Part shown: positions 42,513 to 51,275 of the stretch, in pieces
Layout of the letters: every line of letters begins with the position of its first letter
How positions within the stretch are numbered: the stretch's first letter is position 1
Source: a bacterium D16-34
Lineage (GTDB): Bacteria; Actinomycetota; Coriobacteriia; Coriobacteriales; Eggerthellaceae
Length of the DNA stretch: 64,000 nucleotides
Assembly (NCBI GenBank): GCA_003612515.1
Contig: RAZB01000001.1
Span: 372,001 to 436,000, forward strand
Direction of reading: 5' to 3'
Notes under the pieces: model-generated
Database searches by the model: none
What the model saw: only the letters and a program-made list of their open reading frames with translations
Told to the model about the DNA's origin: nothing
Translations under genes and position numbers: made by a program

Positions 42513-43952
42513 CTACCAATGCTCGGCTAGATCGATAAGCTCTTGGTGGCTATGCACACCAAGCTTCGCATATATATGCATGATATGCGTCTTGACCGTG
42601 TTATGGCTCAGGCAAAGCTCCTCTTGAATGAAACGGTTGTTGCGCCCTTTCGCCATGAGCAAAAATATCTCGCTTTCACGTTGCGTGAGGTCGTACTCGT
42701 TGCCTATCTCTTTACAAATATGCTCGAACTCTATTGCTCTGTCGGACACAACAAGACTTTGAGCAGGCTGTATACCGCGAATGGTGGCTTCAAAACTCAG
42801 CCCTGCTAGCGCTACAATCTGATACGCCACAAACACAAAAATTATGATGCAGGTAATAAGGGGCAAAACATCGGGGCTTTGAGCATATGCGCTGTTCACC
42901 ACATGACCCAATGTCGTTCCACACAATACGCCGCCTTGCAATGCAAACTGTCCCCACGCGACCATCGATAACGCCGCATATATATTCTGCCTGCCTATGG
43001 CGGCAAGCAAGCACCAAACGAGCGCCTGAAAACACTCTGAACCAGAACTGAGCAACACGTTCGTAAACGTATCGGGAGCATGCGGAACTAAAGAGATTAA
43101 CAATCCTGCCAAAATCATGAGAACCGCTACCCGATAAAGAACATCGAAATCAAAGCGCGGCTTGCCCATGAGCATGGTAGTTAGCACGAGCAAAAGCAAA
43201 AGGCCAGAAAGGGCAGAGATTGCAGGTGCACCATTGACTGATCTAAACGTGAGCGAATAACCAAAAGCCAAGCTAAACAATAAAATTGCCACGAATACTT
43301 TATGGGAGAAAGGCAACACCGAAGACGGTTGTTCAACTGACAACACGCTCAGCTCTCTGCCGGTTTCATGAGCCGCTACAAACTGTGGGCGAGCCGGTGC
43401 TATCGCCAGCGTCAGACTTCCCACACACATTACGGCCAACAATGCCGCAGATAGAACCCCATCGGGGCTTCCGCCCACAAAAGTGCGCAACGCTGCTGTT
43501 GCGATAAAAGCCGCAAAGACGCTTTTCATGCACGTGCTTGTGGGAAGCGACACAAGTGCGCTGCCGACAATAATGCAAGCCCAAGCCCGTGCAACAGCCA
43601 AAATAGGCGCGCCAACCAATAGCACAACAGGCGAGCCTATGCGCAAGCCAATCATCAACAGGACTGCAGCCACTACAGCCATACATCCCGCCGCCAACGA
43701 AAGCGCTTTAAGCTGCAGCTTTTTCGGGTACATATAGCACATGACTGCGACAACAAAAAATGTTGCAACTTTCGCAATTGAACTTGCCTCGCGAGCAATG
43801 GGAACGAGTTGCGCCAGAGCAGGATGTAGCCCAATGTTGAGCGTCCAATCGCCCAAAACGATAAGCGTCATGGCGCTCGCACAACTAAGCGCAGCAAACA
43901 GCACATCGTGGCGATGTGTGCGTGTTGTTGTTTTCTCGTCTGTTATTTGCAC
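42513..43952 (-). CDS. LuxR-family regulator with membrane domain
   Basis: A 479-residue protein. About twelve hydrophobic helices fill residues 10-390. The C-terminus is a LuxR HTH: LTQRESEIFLLMAKGRNNRF, IQEELCLSHNTVKTHIMHIY, then AKLGVHSHQELIDLAEHW. It is divergent from the Tat-lipoprotein FAD reductase gene (243 bp away), the standard Eggerthellaceae pairing, and so is the probable regulator of that reductase, perhaps sensing its substrate. Start: GTG at 43952 follows AAGGAGG. An upstream TTG at 43991 would add 13 residues and is less well supported. Two similar 20-bp words between the genes (44120-44171) are possible operators. Confidence 0.9.
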   Translation of the reverse strand: MQITDEKTTTRTHRHDVLFAALSCASAMTLIVLGDWTLNIGLHPALAQLVPIAREASSIAKVATFFVVAVMCYMYPKKLQLKALSLAAGCMAVVAAVLLMIGLRIGSPVVLLVGAPILAVARAWACIIVGSALVSLPTSTCMKSVFAAFIATAALRTFVGGSPDGVLSAALLAVMCVGSLTLAIAPARPQFVAAHETGRELSVLSVEQPSSVLPFSHKVFVAILLFSLAFGYSLTFRSVNGAPAISALSGLLLLLVLTTMLMGKPRFDFDVLYRVAVLMILAGLLISLVPHAPDTFTNVLLSSGSECFQALVWCLLAAIGRQNIYAALSMVAWGQFALQGGVLCGTTLGHVVNSAYAQSPDVLPLITCIIIFVFVAYQIVALAGLSFEATIRGIQPAQSLVVSDRAIEFEHICKEIGNEYDLTQRESEIFLLMAKGRNNRFIQEELCLSHNTVKTHIMHIYAKLGVHSHQELIDLAEHW

Positions 43953-44119
43953 CTGCCCTCCTTGGTGCGAGCGTACCTTGTCCCAGTTCAAACGCCATCA
44001 CCCTATTCGCCTGATTTCGTATTGTATGCCAATTCTTTAAAAATCACCGCGTTTGCCTGATGACCATTTTTCGCTCATGGATAAAGCTGTTTTTGTTGCT
44101 TGATGAGGGGCGACAAAAA

Positions 44120-44171
44120 ATGAACCTTCACAGATCAAAGCAACAAAAATAATGAAACCTCATAGATCAAA
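44120..44171. promoter_or_regulatory. Direct repeat, candidate operator of the LuxR regulator
   Basis: ATGAACCTTCACAGATCAAA (44120-44139) and ATGAAACCTCATAGATCAAA (44152-44171) agree at 17 of 20 positions, with a 32-bp period (three helical turns). They lie just before the RBS of the FAD reductase. A binding role is inferred. Confidence 0.5.
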
Positions 44172-44195
44172 ACGAGAGGAAGGGGAGGCATATTT

Positions 44196-45929
44196 ATGCT
44201 TAATCGTCGAGATTTTCTTAAAGGAGCGTTTGTTGCTGGCACTGCAGTTGCAGGAGGCGCTGTTGTTGCGGGATGTTCGCCCAGCACATCAGACGGCTCT
44301 TCGCAAAACACGCAAAACGCAAATGCTTCGCAAACAGATGACACGCTCGCTTCTACGGGCAGCAAAAACTCAAACGCAAACTCATGGTTGCCAGAGCGCG
44401 TTGAGGTAAAACCTGAAGATGTAGTCGAGACGCTTGAGACCAAGCTGCTCATTGTTGGCGCTGGTAACGCCGGCATGATTGCAGCTGCGACCGCCTGCGA
44501 TGAAGGCTTGGATTTCTTGGTTGTTGACGCAGGTACAACGACTGCTCGCGGACGTTCTTATATTGGCGCCGTCAACACAACGCACACGAAAGAGGCCGGC
44601 GTAACTGTTGACGAAAACAAGCTGCTCAACGAGTTAACCCGCTATGCTTCTGGCAAGTGCGATCAGCGCGTTATCAAGCTTTGGATCAAAGAGAGCGCAG
44701 AAATGATCGACTGGCTGGATGGCATCATGGTTCCTGCTGGCTATATCCCCACGCTCGACACCGCGATTGATGCTGCGTGCGGCGGCACTGACTATTTCGT
44801 CCCGGTTGTTCATCATGGTCATCGCGCAGGCGATGGCGTGGATCCTTCAAAGCATCGCAACGACGTTCTTGAGGCCTATATTGCCGAGAAAGGCCATGAA
44901 GTTCTTTATGGTTACAACCTCGTTGCTCTTGAGCGCGATGGCGAAGGCCCTGTCACCGGTGCTTATTTTGAGACGCCGGAAGGCTATGTTTTAATCCAAG
45001 CCGAAAACACGCTTTTGGCTACTGGCGGATATGCTGCAAATGCCGACATGATTCGCGCACTTGCCCCAGATGTTCCCACGCGCGTGACCACCGGCAATTT
45101 CATCCCGACAAACACAGGTCAAGGCATCATTTGCGCTCTGCAAATTGGCGCTATCAAAGATGTCGAGACTTCCACGATGATCTTCGACCGCGGTGCTTGT
45201 GTTCCCGGCACGGCGGCTGGATATGTCGAAGGCACCGACCAGTTCCCCTCAAACATCGACTTCAACATGGGAAGTCAGCCGTTCTTGAAGGTCAATATCA
45301 ATGGCGAGCGCTTCGCGAACGAAAGCTGCCCTTATGACACGATGCTCAACCAAGGAAGCTTGCAGCCAAATGGTGTGTATTGCCAGATCATGGACTCAAG
45401 CATGAAAGAAGACATCGCGCGCTTTGCCACGATTGGCTGCTCCAAAACCACCATCCAAAACTTCGACAACTGGTTCGAAGGCGGCCAAGTTGCGCCGTCA
45501 ATGGGTCCAACCCTTCCCGAGCTTATCGAGCAGGGAGTGATGATCCAAGCTGATACCTTAGAAGAACTAGCTGAAGGTTTGCAGATTCCAGTCGACACGT
45601 TCGTTGCAACGGTCGATCGCTACAATGAGCTCTATGCGCTGGGCGAAGACGAGGACTTCGGCAAGGAAGCGCACCGCTTGTCTGCGCTGGATACGCCACC
45701 ATACTATGGATTCACCATGTCAGGCTCAATGCTAACGACAATCGATGGACTTCGCATTGACGACGAATGCCGCGTGCTTGACGAAAAGCGTCAACCTATT
45801 GAGGGCTTATATGCGGCAGGTGATTGTAGCGGCAGCTTCTTCGCCGACAACTACCCTGAGTATGTTGTGGGTGTGGCTTGCGGACGCACGTTGACCTTCG
45901 CTCGCCATGTAGCTAAAGCGCTTGCTTAA
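44196..45929 (+). CDS. Tat-exported FAD-dependent fumarate-reductase-like flavoprotein
   Basis: A 577-residue flavoprotein of the fumarate/succinate dehydrogenase FAD class, of the soluble periplasmic kind. The N-terminus has a strong Tat motif (NRRDFLKG) and a lipobox (VVAGC, Cys27), so it is probably a Tat lipoprotein. The FAD-binding motif is LLIVGAGNAGMIAAATACDE. The C-terminus has GLRIDDECRVLDEKRQPIEG and LYAAGDCSGSFFADNYPEY. No FMN-binding or cytochrome domain is attached. Eggerthellaceae have many paralogues for different alkenes and dietary acceptors. The substrate here is unknown; an aryl-acrylate is a reasonable guess from nearby aromatic metabolism. The RBS AAGGGGAGG precedes the ATG. 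The divergent LuxR gene is its likely regulator. Confidence 0.9.
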   Translation: MLNRRDFLKGAFVAGTAVAGGAVVAGCSPSTSDGSSQNTQNANASQTDDTLASTGSKNSNANSWLPERVEVKPEDVVETLETKLLIVGAGNAGMIAAATACDEGLDFLVVDAGTTTARGRSYIGAVNTTHTKEAGVTVDENKLLNELTRYASGKCDQRVIKLWIKESAEMIDWLDGIMVPAGYIPTLDTAIDAACGGTDYFVPVVHHGHRAGDGVDPSKHRNDVLEAYIAEKGHEVLYGYNLVALERDGEGPVTGAYFETPEGYVLIQAENTLLATGGYAANADMIRALAPDVPTRVTTGNFIPTNTGQGIICALQIGAIKDVETSTMIFDRGACVPGTAAGYVEGTDQFPSNIDFNMGSQPFLKVNINGERFANESCPYDTMLNQGSLQPNGVYCQIMDSSMKEDIARFATIGCSKTTIQNFDNWFEGGQVAPSMGPTLPELIEQGVMIQADTLEELAEGLQIPVDTFVATVDRYNELYALGEDEDFGKEAHRLSALDTPPYYGFTMSGSMLTTIDGLRIDDECRVLDEKRQPIEGLYAAGDCSGSFFADNYPEYVVGVACGRTLTFARHVAKALA

Positions 45930-45953
45930 TCTTGCGGAAGCTCGCGCTCGCGC

Positions 45954-45992
45954 CAGCTCGAGCCTGCGGCAGCTCGAGCCTGCGGCAGCTCG
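45954..45992. repeat. 16-bp tandem repeat after the flavoprotein gene
   Basis: CAGCTCGAGCCTGCGG occurs twice in tandem, followed by a partial third copy. Looser copies continue to about 46050. Confidence 0.75.
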
Positions 45993-46076
45993 TGCCCGTT
46001 GCGACGTACACCAGCGCTGCCTGCGTTCGCGCCAGCTCGAGCCCGCAGCTGCCCAAAAGAAGCCGTGATACAAACC

Positions 46077-46108
46077 AGGGCGTCTCATAAGCTGAGGCGC
46101 CCTTTGCT
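46077..46108 (+). terminator. Terminator of the flavoprotein gene
   Basis: AGGGCG-T-CTC pairs with GAG-G-CGCCCT around a 7-nt loop, then TTGCT. The stem is strong but the T-run is short. Confidence 0.7.
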
Positions 46109-46164
46109 ATACAGTAACAGCGCGTGCAGTAACACCCGCGGTGGCGCCAGCTTCAATAAATTTG

Positions 46165-46320
46165 TGAGTTTTGGCTGGAAAAGTGCCCTCGTCGGTGTTT
46201 TTGACAGCAAAATGGTTGGAAAAGTGCCCTCGTCGGTGTTTTGGGCAGCAAAATCCTTCGTATTTCACCGACGAGGGGCATTTTCCAGCCAAAACCTGTC
46301 TAAAACTTGCAAATCTTCGA
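46165..46320. repeat. Dispersed intergenic repeat, copy C
   Basis: The core of the element with direct units at 46169-46195 and about 46213-46236 and the inverted unit at 46268-46294. Compared with copies A and B, both direct units read CTCGTCGG instead of CTTGTCGG. The inverted unit carries the matching change (CCGACGAGGGG instead of CCGACAAGGGG), so pairing is kept. Flanking homology is shorter, ending at CTTGCAAATC. It lies between convergent genes. Confidence 0.85.
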
Positions 46321-46399
46321 TTGGCCGAGTCGCTGGAGCCAAAGCTGGACTCCGCGACCAGGCGTTTCGCAAACGCCAGGTCTCATCCGGCAACACAAG

Positions 46400-47008
46400 C
46401 TAGCGACCAGCGCAGACTGCTTGCACGATGTCGATCGCCTCAAGGTTCATTCCCACAAAACGCGGCTTCACGCAGGTGCGAATAGCCTCGCGCAAGTCAT
46501 CCAGCGTCAATCCAGCGTCCGTGCAAGCGAGTGCGTAAGCCAACAAAATCGTGTTCAACACCTTGCGACTTCCCGCTTCCGCACAAAGCGCAGCGTCGTC
46601 AACAGCAATGAACTGCGCACCACCTTGATCAAGTGTGCGCTCAATTCCCCTGATCACGTCGCCGGCAACATAGGGCTGCTTTGAGAGCGCAGCGGTCACT
46701 GGCTGAAGCGCCGAAGTCGCGCTAATGATGGTTCCGCCTGGCGAAAGATAGGGCAATACGCGCGCCGCTTCGCCTGGCTCAAACGCAATAATCAGATCAG
46801 CGCTCTTGTGCGCAATCAGTGGCGAAAGCACCGACTCGCCTTCGTTTCCCATGCGAACATGCGACACCACATTGCCACCGCGTTGAGCCATGCCAATCGT
46901 CTCGGCAGTTCGCACGCTCCAGCCTTTATCCTGCGCAGTCTGCGCCAACACCTTTGCGGCCAAAACTGTTCCTTGGCCTCCCACGCCTGCTAGCAAGATG
47001 TTAATCAT
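46400..47008 (-). CDS. iorB: Indolepyruvate ferredoxin oxidoreductase, beta subunit
   Basis: The 202-residue gamma-type domain subunit of indolepyruvate:ferredoxin oxidoreductase. It starts with the family phrase ILLAGVGGQGTVLAAKVLAQ and continues with ETIGMAQRGGNVVSHVRMG. The enzyme oxidatively decarboxylates aryl-pyruvates from Trp, Tyr and Phe to aryl-acetyl-CoA and reduced ferredoxin. It overlaps the alpha-subunit gene by 4 bp (ATGA), so translation is coupled. The length is normal (about 190-200). It is the last gene before repeat copy C. Confidence 0.95.
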   Translation of the reverse strand: MINILLAGVGGQGTVLAAKVLAQTAQDKGWSVRTAETIGMAQRGGNVVSHVRMGNEGESVLSPLIAHKSADLIIAFEPGEAARVLPYLSPGGTIISATSALQPVTAALSKQPYVAGDVIRGIERTLDQGGAQFIAVDDAALCAEAGSRKVLNTILLAYALACTDAGLTLDDLREAIRTCVKPRFVGMNLEAIDIVQAVCAGR

Positions 47009-49026
47009 CGCGCGACCTCCTTGCTCTCAAGCGGCATACCAGGAACTATTGCATCAAACGGACAAACTTGCGTGCACAAATTACAGCCGTTGCACAAGGT
47101 CGGGTCGACAAACGCCTGGCCTCGATCTTTGCTCTTCGCGCCTCGTGCCGAAGCATCAAAGCCAATGCCAGGACAGCCGATTTCAGTGATGCACTTTTTG
47201 CATCCGGTGCAAGTCTCAGTATCGATATCTGCCGGAACACCAGGCTTTATGATTTGAATGCATGGTGACTTGAAAATGATGGCTGCAGGTCCGGCAAACT
47301 CAATTGCTTTTTGCGCAGCTGCAACAGATTCATCTATGTCAAGCGGATCAGCGTGGTGGATACACGTCACACCTAACGCGCGCAATACTGCTTCAATCGA
47401 TATCGGCTCTCTTTTCGAGCCCATAAGGGTAACGCCTGTTCCAGGGTGAGGTTGGGAGCCAGTCATTGCAGTTGTCGAATTATCCAACACACAAATGGTA
47501 ATGTCATGACCGTTATAGACAGCGTTCGCTACGCCGGGAAGACCACTGGCAAAAAACGTGGAGTCTCCAACAAAAGCCACCTGTTTTTTGTCAGGCTCAG
47601 CAACCGCAAACCCTTGCGCCATCGTAATTCCTGCGCCCATGCACAAACAGGTATCAATCGCCTCAAGCGGGGCTGCATTCCCCAGCGTGTAGCACCCAAT
47701 ATCGCCACAAAGCACCGCGGGCGTCTTGCCAAGCGCGCGCTTGATGGCATAAAAGCTGCCTCGGTGTGGACATCCCGCGCACAAAACCGGAGGTCGCACA
47801 GGCACCAAAGACATCAAATCCTCTTGGTCCTTTGACATGCACTGACAGTCAACTAACGCATCAACACCCAGATAATGCGCCAGGCGAAGGATGGTGTCAT
47901 CAAGATCATTTTCGCCACTGTCACGCGTGTCATGGGTGTATTTGCCCAGCACCTCATATGATGCGTGCGTTTTTCCTGCATGTCGAAGCATCTCATCTTC
48001 CAACACGCTATCCAGCTCTTCAAATACCAGGATGCGCTTCAATCCTGTGGCGAACTCAGTCGCAAGCTCTTCTGGGAACGGATATGGCGTCCCTACCTGC
48101 CAGAAGCGAAATGCCGGCAAGTCCATGTTGGCTGCTTTCGCACGACGTGCCAGTTCAGCAATCGCGTCTTGAGCATATGCAGCCGAAATGCCGCCCGCCA
48201 CAATGCCGAGCTGCGGCGCAGGGGCGGCAGCATCAGCGTGTGTGGCAGCATCAGCAGGGGCTGCAGCATCAGCAGGTGCGTCAGCAGCGACATCTGTATC
48301 TGCCGCAGCGCCCCCTTCAAACATAACGTTGAATTGCGCCAGAACCGAATCGCTCGCAAAATCACGAGAAATCTCGCCCAATCGCTGAATGATCTCTCCA
48401 TGCCCCACATAGGCTCGTCGCGGGAAGATGATCCACTTCGGATCAGGCACAAACCCCTCATCTGGCACCTTGCGCGCCTGCGCGGTATCCGCCACTTCAA
48501 AAAATGTCGAAGCATGACAGATGCGCGTCGTTGGACGAACAATCACCGGCGTATGATAGCGCTCAGACAAATCGAAAGCCGCCTGCATCATAGCAAAACC
48601 CTGTTCGGGCGTTGCCGGATCAAGTACTGGCACCTTTGCAAACGAAGCGAATCGTCGCGTATCTTGCTCGGTTTGCGAAGAAATTGGACCGGGGTCATCT
48701 GCTACAAAGAGCACCGTGCCCCCCTTTACGCCCACATAATTGAGGCTCATCAGCGCATCTGACGCCACATTCAGTCCAACCTGCTTACAGGTAAAGAGCA
48801 CGCGCGCACCACAATAGGCAGCACCAGCAGCAAGTTCGAGAGCAGCTTTCTCATTGGTTGACCACTCAACGTGAACCCCTTCAGCCGACCCGCTTGCATG
48901 AAGCTGCGCTACTGTTTCTACCAACTCAGACGATGGCGTTCCCGGATACCCCGCAACCACACGTACTCCTGCTTCAAGAGCAGCGTGTGCAAACGCTTGG
49001 TTTCCCATCAATAGTTGTTTTGTCAT
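47005..49026 (-). CDS. iorA: Indolepyruvate ferredoxin oxidoreductase, alpha subunit
   Basis: A 673-residue TPP- and Fe-S-containing subunit. The N-terminal pyrimidine-binding region includes GYPGTPSSELVETVAQ. The TPP motif GDIGCYTLG and its NST stretch (CVLDNSTTAMTGSQPHPG) sit mid-protein. The C-terminus has two [4Fe-4S] ferredoxin sets, CTGCKKCITEIGCPG and CNGCNLCTQVCP. Residues about 235-265 are an odd Ala/Asp/Pro string (repeats of DAAAPADAA) not typical of the family. Together with IorB it turns aryl-pyruvates into aryl-acyl-CoA; PaaK and acetate kinase nearby could harvest the energy. It abuts purE, whose stop precedes its ATG. Confidence 0.95.
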   Translation of the reverse strand: MTKQLLMGNQAFAHAALEAGVRVVAGYPGTPSSELVETVAQLHASGSAEGVHVEWSTNEKAALELAAGAAYCGARVLFTCKQVGLNVASDALMSLNYVGVKGGTVLFVADDPGPISSQTEQDTRRFASFAKVPVLDPATPEQGFAMMQAAFDLSERYHTPVIVRPTTRICHASTFFEVADTAQARKVPDEGFVPDPKWIIFPRRAYVGHGEIIQRLGEISRDFASDSVLAQFNVMFEGGAAADTDVAADAPADAAAPADAATHADAAAPAPQLGIVAGGISAAYAQDAIAELARRAKAANMDLPAFRFWQVGTPYPFPEELATEFATGLKRILVFEELDSVLEDEMLRHAGKTHASYEVLGKYTHDTRDSGENDLDDTILRLAHYLGVDALVDCQCMSKDQEDLMSLVPVRPPVLCAGCPHRGSFYAIKRALGKTPAVLCGDIGCYTLGNAAPLEAIDTCLCMGAGITMAQGFAVAEPDKKQVAFVGDSTFFASGLPGVANAVYNGHDITICVLDNSTTAMTGSQPHPGTGVTLMGSKREPISIEAVLRALGVTCIHHADPLDIDESVAAAQKAIEFAGPAAIIFKSPCIQIIKPGVPADIDTETCTGCKKCITEIGCPGIGFDASARGAKSKDRGQAFVDPTLCNGCNLCTQVCPFDAIVPGMPLESKEVAR

Positions 49027-49497
49027 TTATGCCTCAGCCATTTCGCGCTTGAACTGGACGATCTTTTCGCGATCATCATCGTTTCCGGTTCCTAAAATTT
49101 GCACTGCCAAAATAGCAGCATTTTTGGCACCGTTGATGGCGACACATGCCACCGGCACACCCGATGGCATCTGTACCATTGAGAGGAGCGAATCAAGACC
49201 GCCCAAATCTGAAGTTTTCATCGGAACACAAATGACAGGATTTGGCGTATACGCTGCGACAACACCACCAAGATGTGCGGCTTTTCCCGCTGCAGCAACA
49301 ATGACTTTAATGCCGCGCTCGTGAGCAGTTGAAGCCCACTCATGAACCTCCGCCGGCTTGCGATGCGCGCTTGCGATTTTCACCTCATATGCAACGCCAA
49401 ACTCATCAAGCTGAGCCATGCAAGCTTCCATGACCGGCATATCAGATTCAGATCCCATAATAATGCCAACTTGTGGTGCGTTTGTCTCGTGCGACAT
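49027..49497 (-). CDS. purE: 5-(carboxyamino)imidazole ribonucleotide mutase
   Basis: A 156-residue class I PurE, catalysing N5-CAIR to CAIR in purine synthesis. Marks are GIIMGSESDMPVMEAC (phosphate-binding Ser and Asp), SAHRKPAEVHEWA, AAAGKAAHLGGVVAAYT and GGLDSLLSMVQMPSGVPVAC. The start ATG follows GAGGAGAAA. The gene abuts iorA with no gap, so a purine gene heads an indolepyruvate operon; that could be simple packing. purD and purA lie 8-10 kb away on the same strand. Confidence 0.95.
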   Translation of the reverse strand: MSHETNAPQVGIIMGSESDMPVMEACMAQLDEFGVAYEVKIASAHRKPAEVHEWASTAHERGIKVIVAAAGKAAHLGGVVAAYTPNPVICVPMKTSDLGGLDSLLSMVQMPSGVPVACVAINGAKNAAILAVQILGTGNDDDREKIVQFKREMAEA

Positions 49498-49605
49498 AGC
49501 TTTCTCCTCGTCATCTATGTGTGCGTTAGTTTTTCGTCAAAACCATCTTTGTAGCGTGCGAAAAATGTGTGCGAAAATTGTACCACTCATAGAAAGCATC
49601 GAGGG

Positions 49606-50271
49606 CTAGCTGCGGCACTTGAGATCCTCTTCGATGTCATCTTTCCAGCTACCATCAAATGACGCTCCTACGCGGACGCAAGACAGAACCTCATCGCTGA
49701 GCACCTGATAATTCAAAAGCGTGCCTTTACTATCTGCTCTATATTCAGAAGCATGGTCTTGATCAATGCCGATACTTGCAGCTGTTTTAACTGCATCAAT
49801 GTTGGCGCCTAAAAAGATAAACTCCCAATTGTTTTTGCGCTTACGCTTCTCAATCATGCGCTTTACTTTTTCAGTTGAATAGTGCTCGCTTGCGTTCTCG
49901 TAACCGTCAGTTGTGATAACAAAGATAGTATGATCAGGTCGGCTTTCACATGCCTTCTGGAGCTGGTTAATCTTTTTAATAGTTGAACCAACAGCATCAA
50001 GCAAAGCAGTACATCCGCGAACATAGTATTTCTCGCGCGTGAGCGGCTTTACCTCACTAAGCGGTTCCCTATCAGTAATCGTTTCAATTTTGTGGTCGAA
50101 CAGCACGGTAGTCACAAACGCAGTGCCAGGTTCTTCTTTTTGCTTGGCAATAAGTTCATTGAAGCCATTGATGGTGTCGAGTTCTAGCCCTTGCATAGAA
50201 CCACTTCGGTCCAAAATAAAGACCATCTCGGTTACGCTAGTTTTGTTTTGCAGTAGTTTAATCTGACTCAT
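49606..50271 (-). CDS. von Willebrand factor type A domain protein
   Basis: A 221-residue single-domain protein with the metal-ion-dependent adhesion site DRSGSM (DxSxS, residues 22-27) and the later MIDAS threonine and aspartate (RGCTALLDAVG; ITTDGYENASEHYS). There is no signal peptide, so it is cytoplasmic, as in the TerY/YfbK-like vWA class. The RBS AAAGGAGG precedes the ATG. The next gene upstream on the same strand is the helical protein at 50462; the two may form one unit with a 190-bp repeat-filled gap between them. Its partners are unknown. Confidence 0.88.
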   Translation of the reverse strand: MSQIKLLQNKTSVTEMVFILDRSGSMQGLELDTINGFNELIAKQKEEPGTAFVTTVLFDHKIETITDREPLSEVKPLTREKYYVRGCTALLDAVGSTIKKINQLQKACESRPDHTIFVITTDGYENASEHYSTEKVKRMIEKRKRKNNWEFIFLGANIDAVKTAASIGIDQDHASEYRADSKGTLLNYQVLSDEVLSCVRVGASFDGSWKDDIEEDLKCRS

Positions 50272-50329
50272 AATGCCTCCTTTAATGTTTTATCGGACGC
50301 ATTACAGCTTATTGAAACGACTATGTGGA

Positions 50330-50456
50330 AAGGTCGCCTGCAAAGCGACATTTACATGTGCGCTTGGGTTTGCGTGTGCGCTTGCGTCTGCGCATATGCA
50401 TTTGCGCGCTTGCGTCAGCGTGCGCGCTTGCCTTTGCAGCTACAAATACAAATGCC
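50330..50456. repeat. Low-complexity GTGCGCTTG-like stretch
   Basis: Alternating words such as TGTGCGCTTG, TTTGCGTGTGCGCTTGCG and TTTGCGCGCTTGCG form a degenerate short-period repeat between the vWA and helical-protein genes. No gene is seen in it. Confidence 0.6.
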
Positions 50457-50461
50457 GCAGC

Positions 50462-51058
50462 TTAGCCCACGCACAGAAGCGGCTGATCAAATTCGTAAAG
50501 CGCTTCGTTAATGAGCATAAGGTCAAACTGATTGTGCACGATAAAGTACTCAACAATAAGGTCTGCTTTGTTTGCGTGCGAAAGCGCATATCCCGCTCGG
50601 CTCAAAAGATCTGTGGCCTCATCGAGATTGAGCTCTAACGCAAGAGCTAAAGCAAGCGCAGTCTTTTTGCTTGGTTGGTAATTTGCATTTTTGCGAATCT
50701 TAGAAAACAGCTTTCTGTCCAAACCCGCGCGCTTGTAAACAAATGGATCAGAAAGCCCTCGCTCATCAATATGGCGAAGCAGCGCTTCTACAAACGTTTC
50801 CTCTTTCTGGCTAACAAAGACTTCAAGGTCGCATTCAGAGAAAAGGCCTTCAAACGCCGCGGCTTCACCATCAGCCTCTATCTGTGGTAACGGCATGCTC
50901 TGCAGCATTGGCGCTGCGCAAGCCATGCGCAATGTTTCGTCTTCGGCATAAGCGTCTTGAATGAAGGCCTGAATCTGATCTATAAGCGCCTGCGATAGTT
51001 TCTGGTGCGTGTCAGGTTGAGCACCTTTACAAGAAACGAAACCTCTGCCATGTTGCAT
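50462..51058 (-). CDS. Unknown helical protein, C-terminal domain as in some macro-domain proteins
   Basis: A 198-residue cytoplasmic protein. The C-terminal 110 residues (FVEALLRHIDERGLSDPFVY, KRAGLDRKLFSKIRKNANYQ, PSKKTALALALALELNLDEA, TDLLSRAGYALSHANKADLI) form an HTH-like helical domain. From memory, that domain is often fused behind a macro (ADP-ribose-binding) domain in Firmicutes and Actinobacteria. Here there is no macro domain; the N-terminal 85 residues match nothing I recognise and begin with a Gln/His-rich region. The start at 51058 follows AAAGGA; an upstream ATG at 51091 is unsupported. Proximity to the vWA gene suggests joint function, possibly a nucleotide-related stress or conflict system (inference). 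Confidence 0.82.
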   Translation of the reverse strand: MQHGRGFVSCKGAQPDTHQKLSQALIDQIQAFIQDAYAEDETLRMACAAPMLQSMPLPQIEADGEAAAFEGLFSECDLEVFVSQKEETFVEALLRHIDERGLSDPFVYKRAGLDRKLFSKIRKNANYQPSKKTALALALALELNLDEATDLLSRAGYALSHANKADLIVEYFIVHNQFDLMLINEALYEFDQPLLCVG

Positions 51059-51217
51059 CTTGATATGTCCTTTCTCGCAATACGTGCCCACTGATATAAG
51101 CTTAAATCAGATTCTACGCTTTCGTAAATGCTTTTGCTTTACAACGAAAGAGCCGAGCGGTTTAAAGCGCAAAGCGCAACTATTCGCGAAAATGAGCGAC
51201 AAATACTCAGATTTTTC

Positions 51218-51246
51218 TTGACCCAGCGAAACGAGACCAGTAGAAT
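51218..51246 (+). promoter_or_regulatory. Promoter of tRNA-Phe
   Basis: TTGACC (51218-51223), a 17-bp spacer and TAGAAT (51241-51246) stand 29 bp before the tRNA. Confidence 0.85.
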
Positions 51247-51275
51247 TATTAGACGCGTCTTACACAGATGCACTT

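Noticed and set aside
42513-43991. TTG start at 43991 for the LuxR regulator
   Set aside because: The GTG at 43952 has a clear AAGGAGG in front, whereas the TTG has a poor site.
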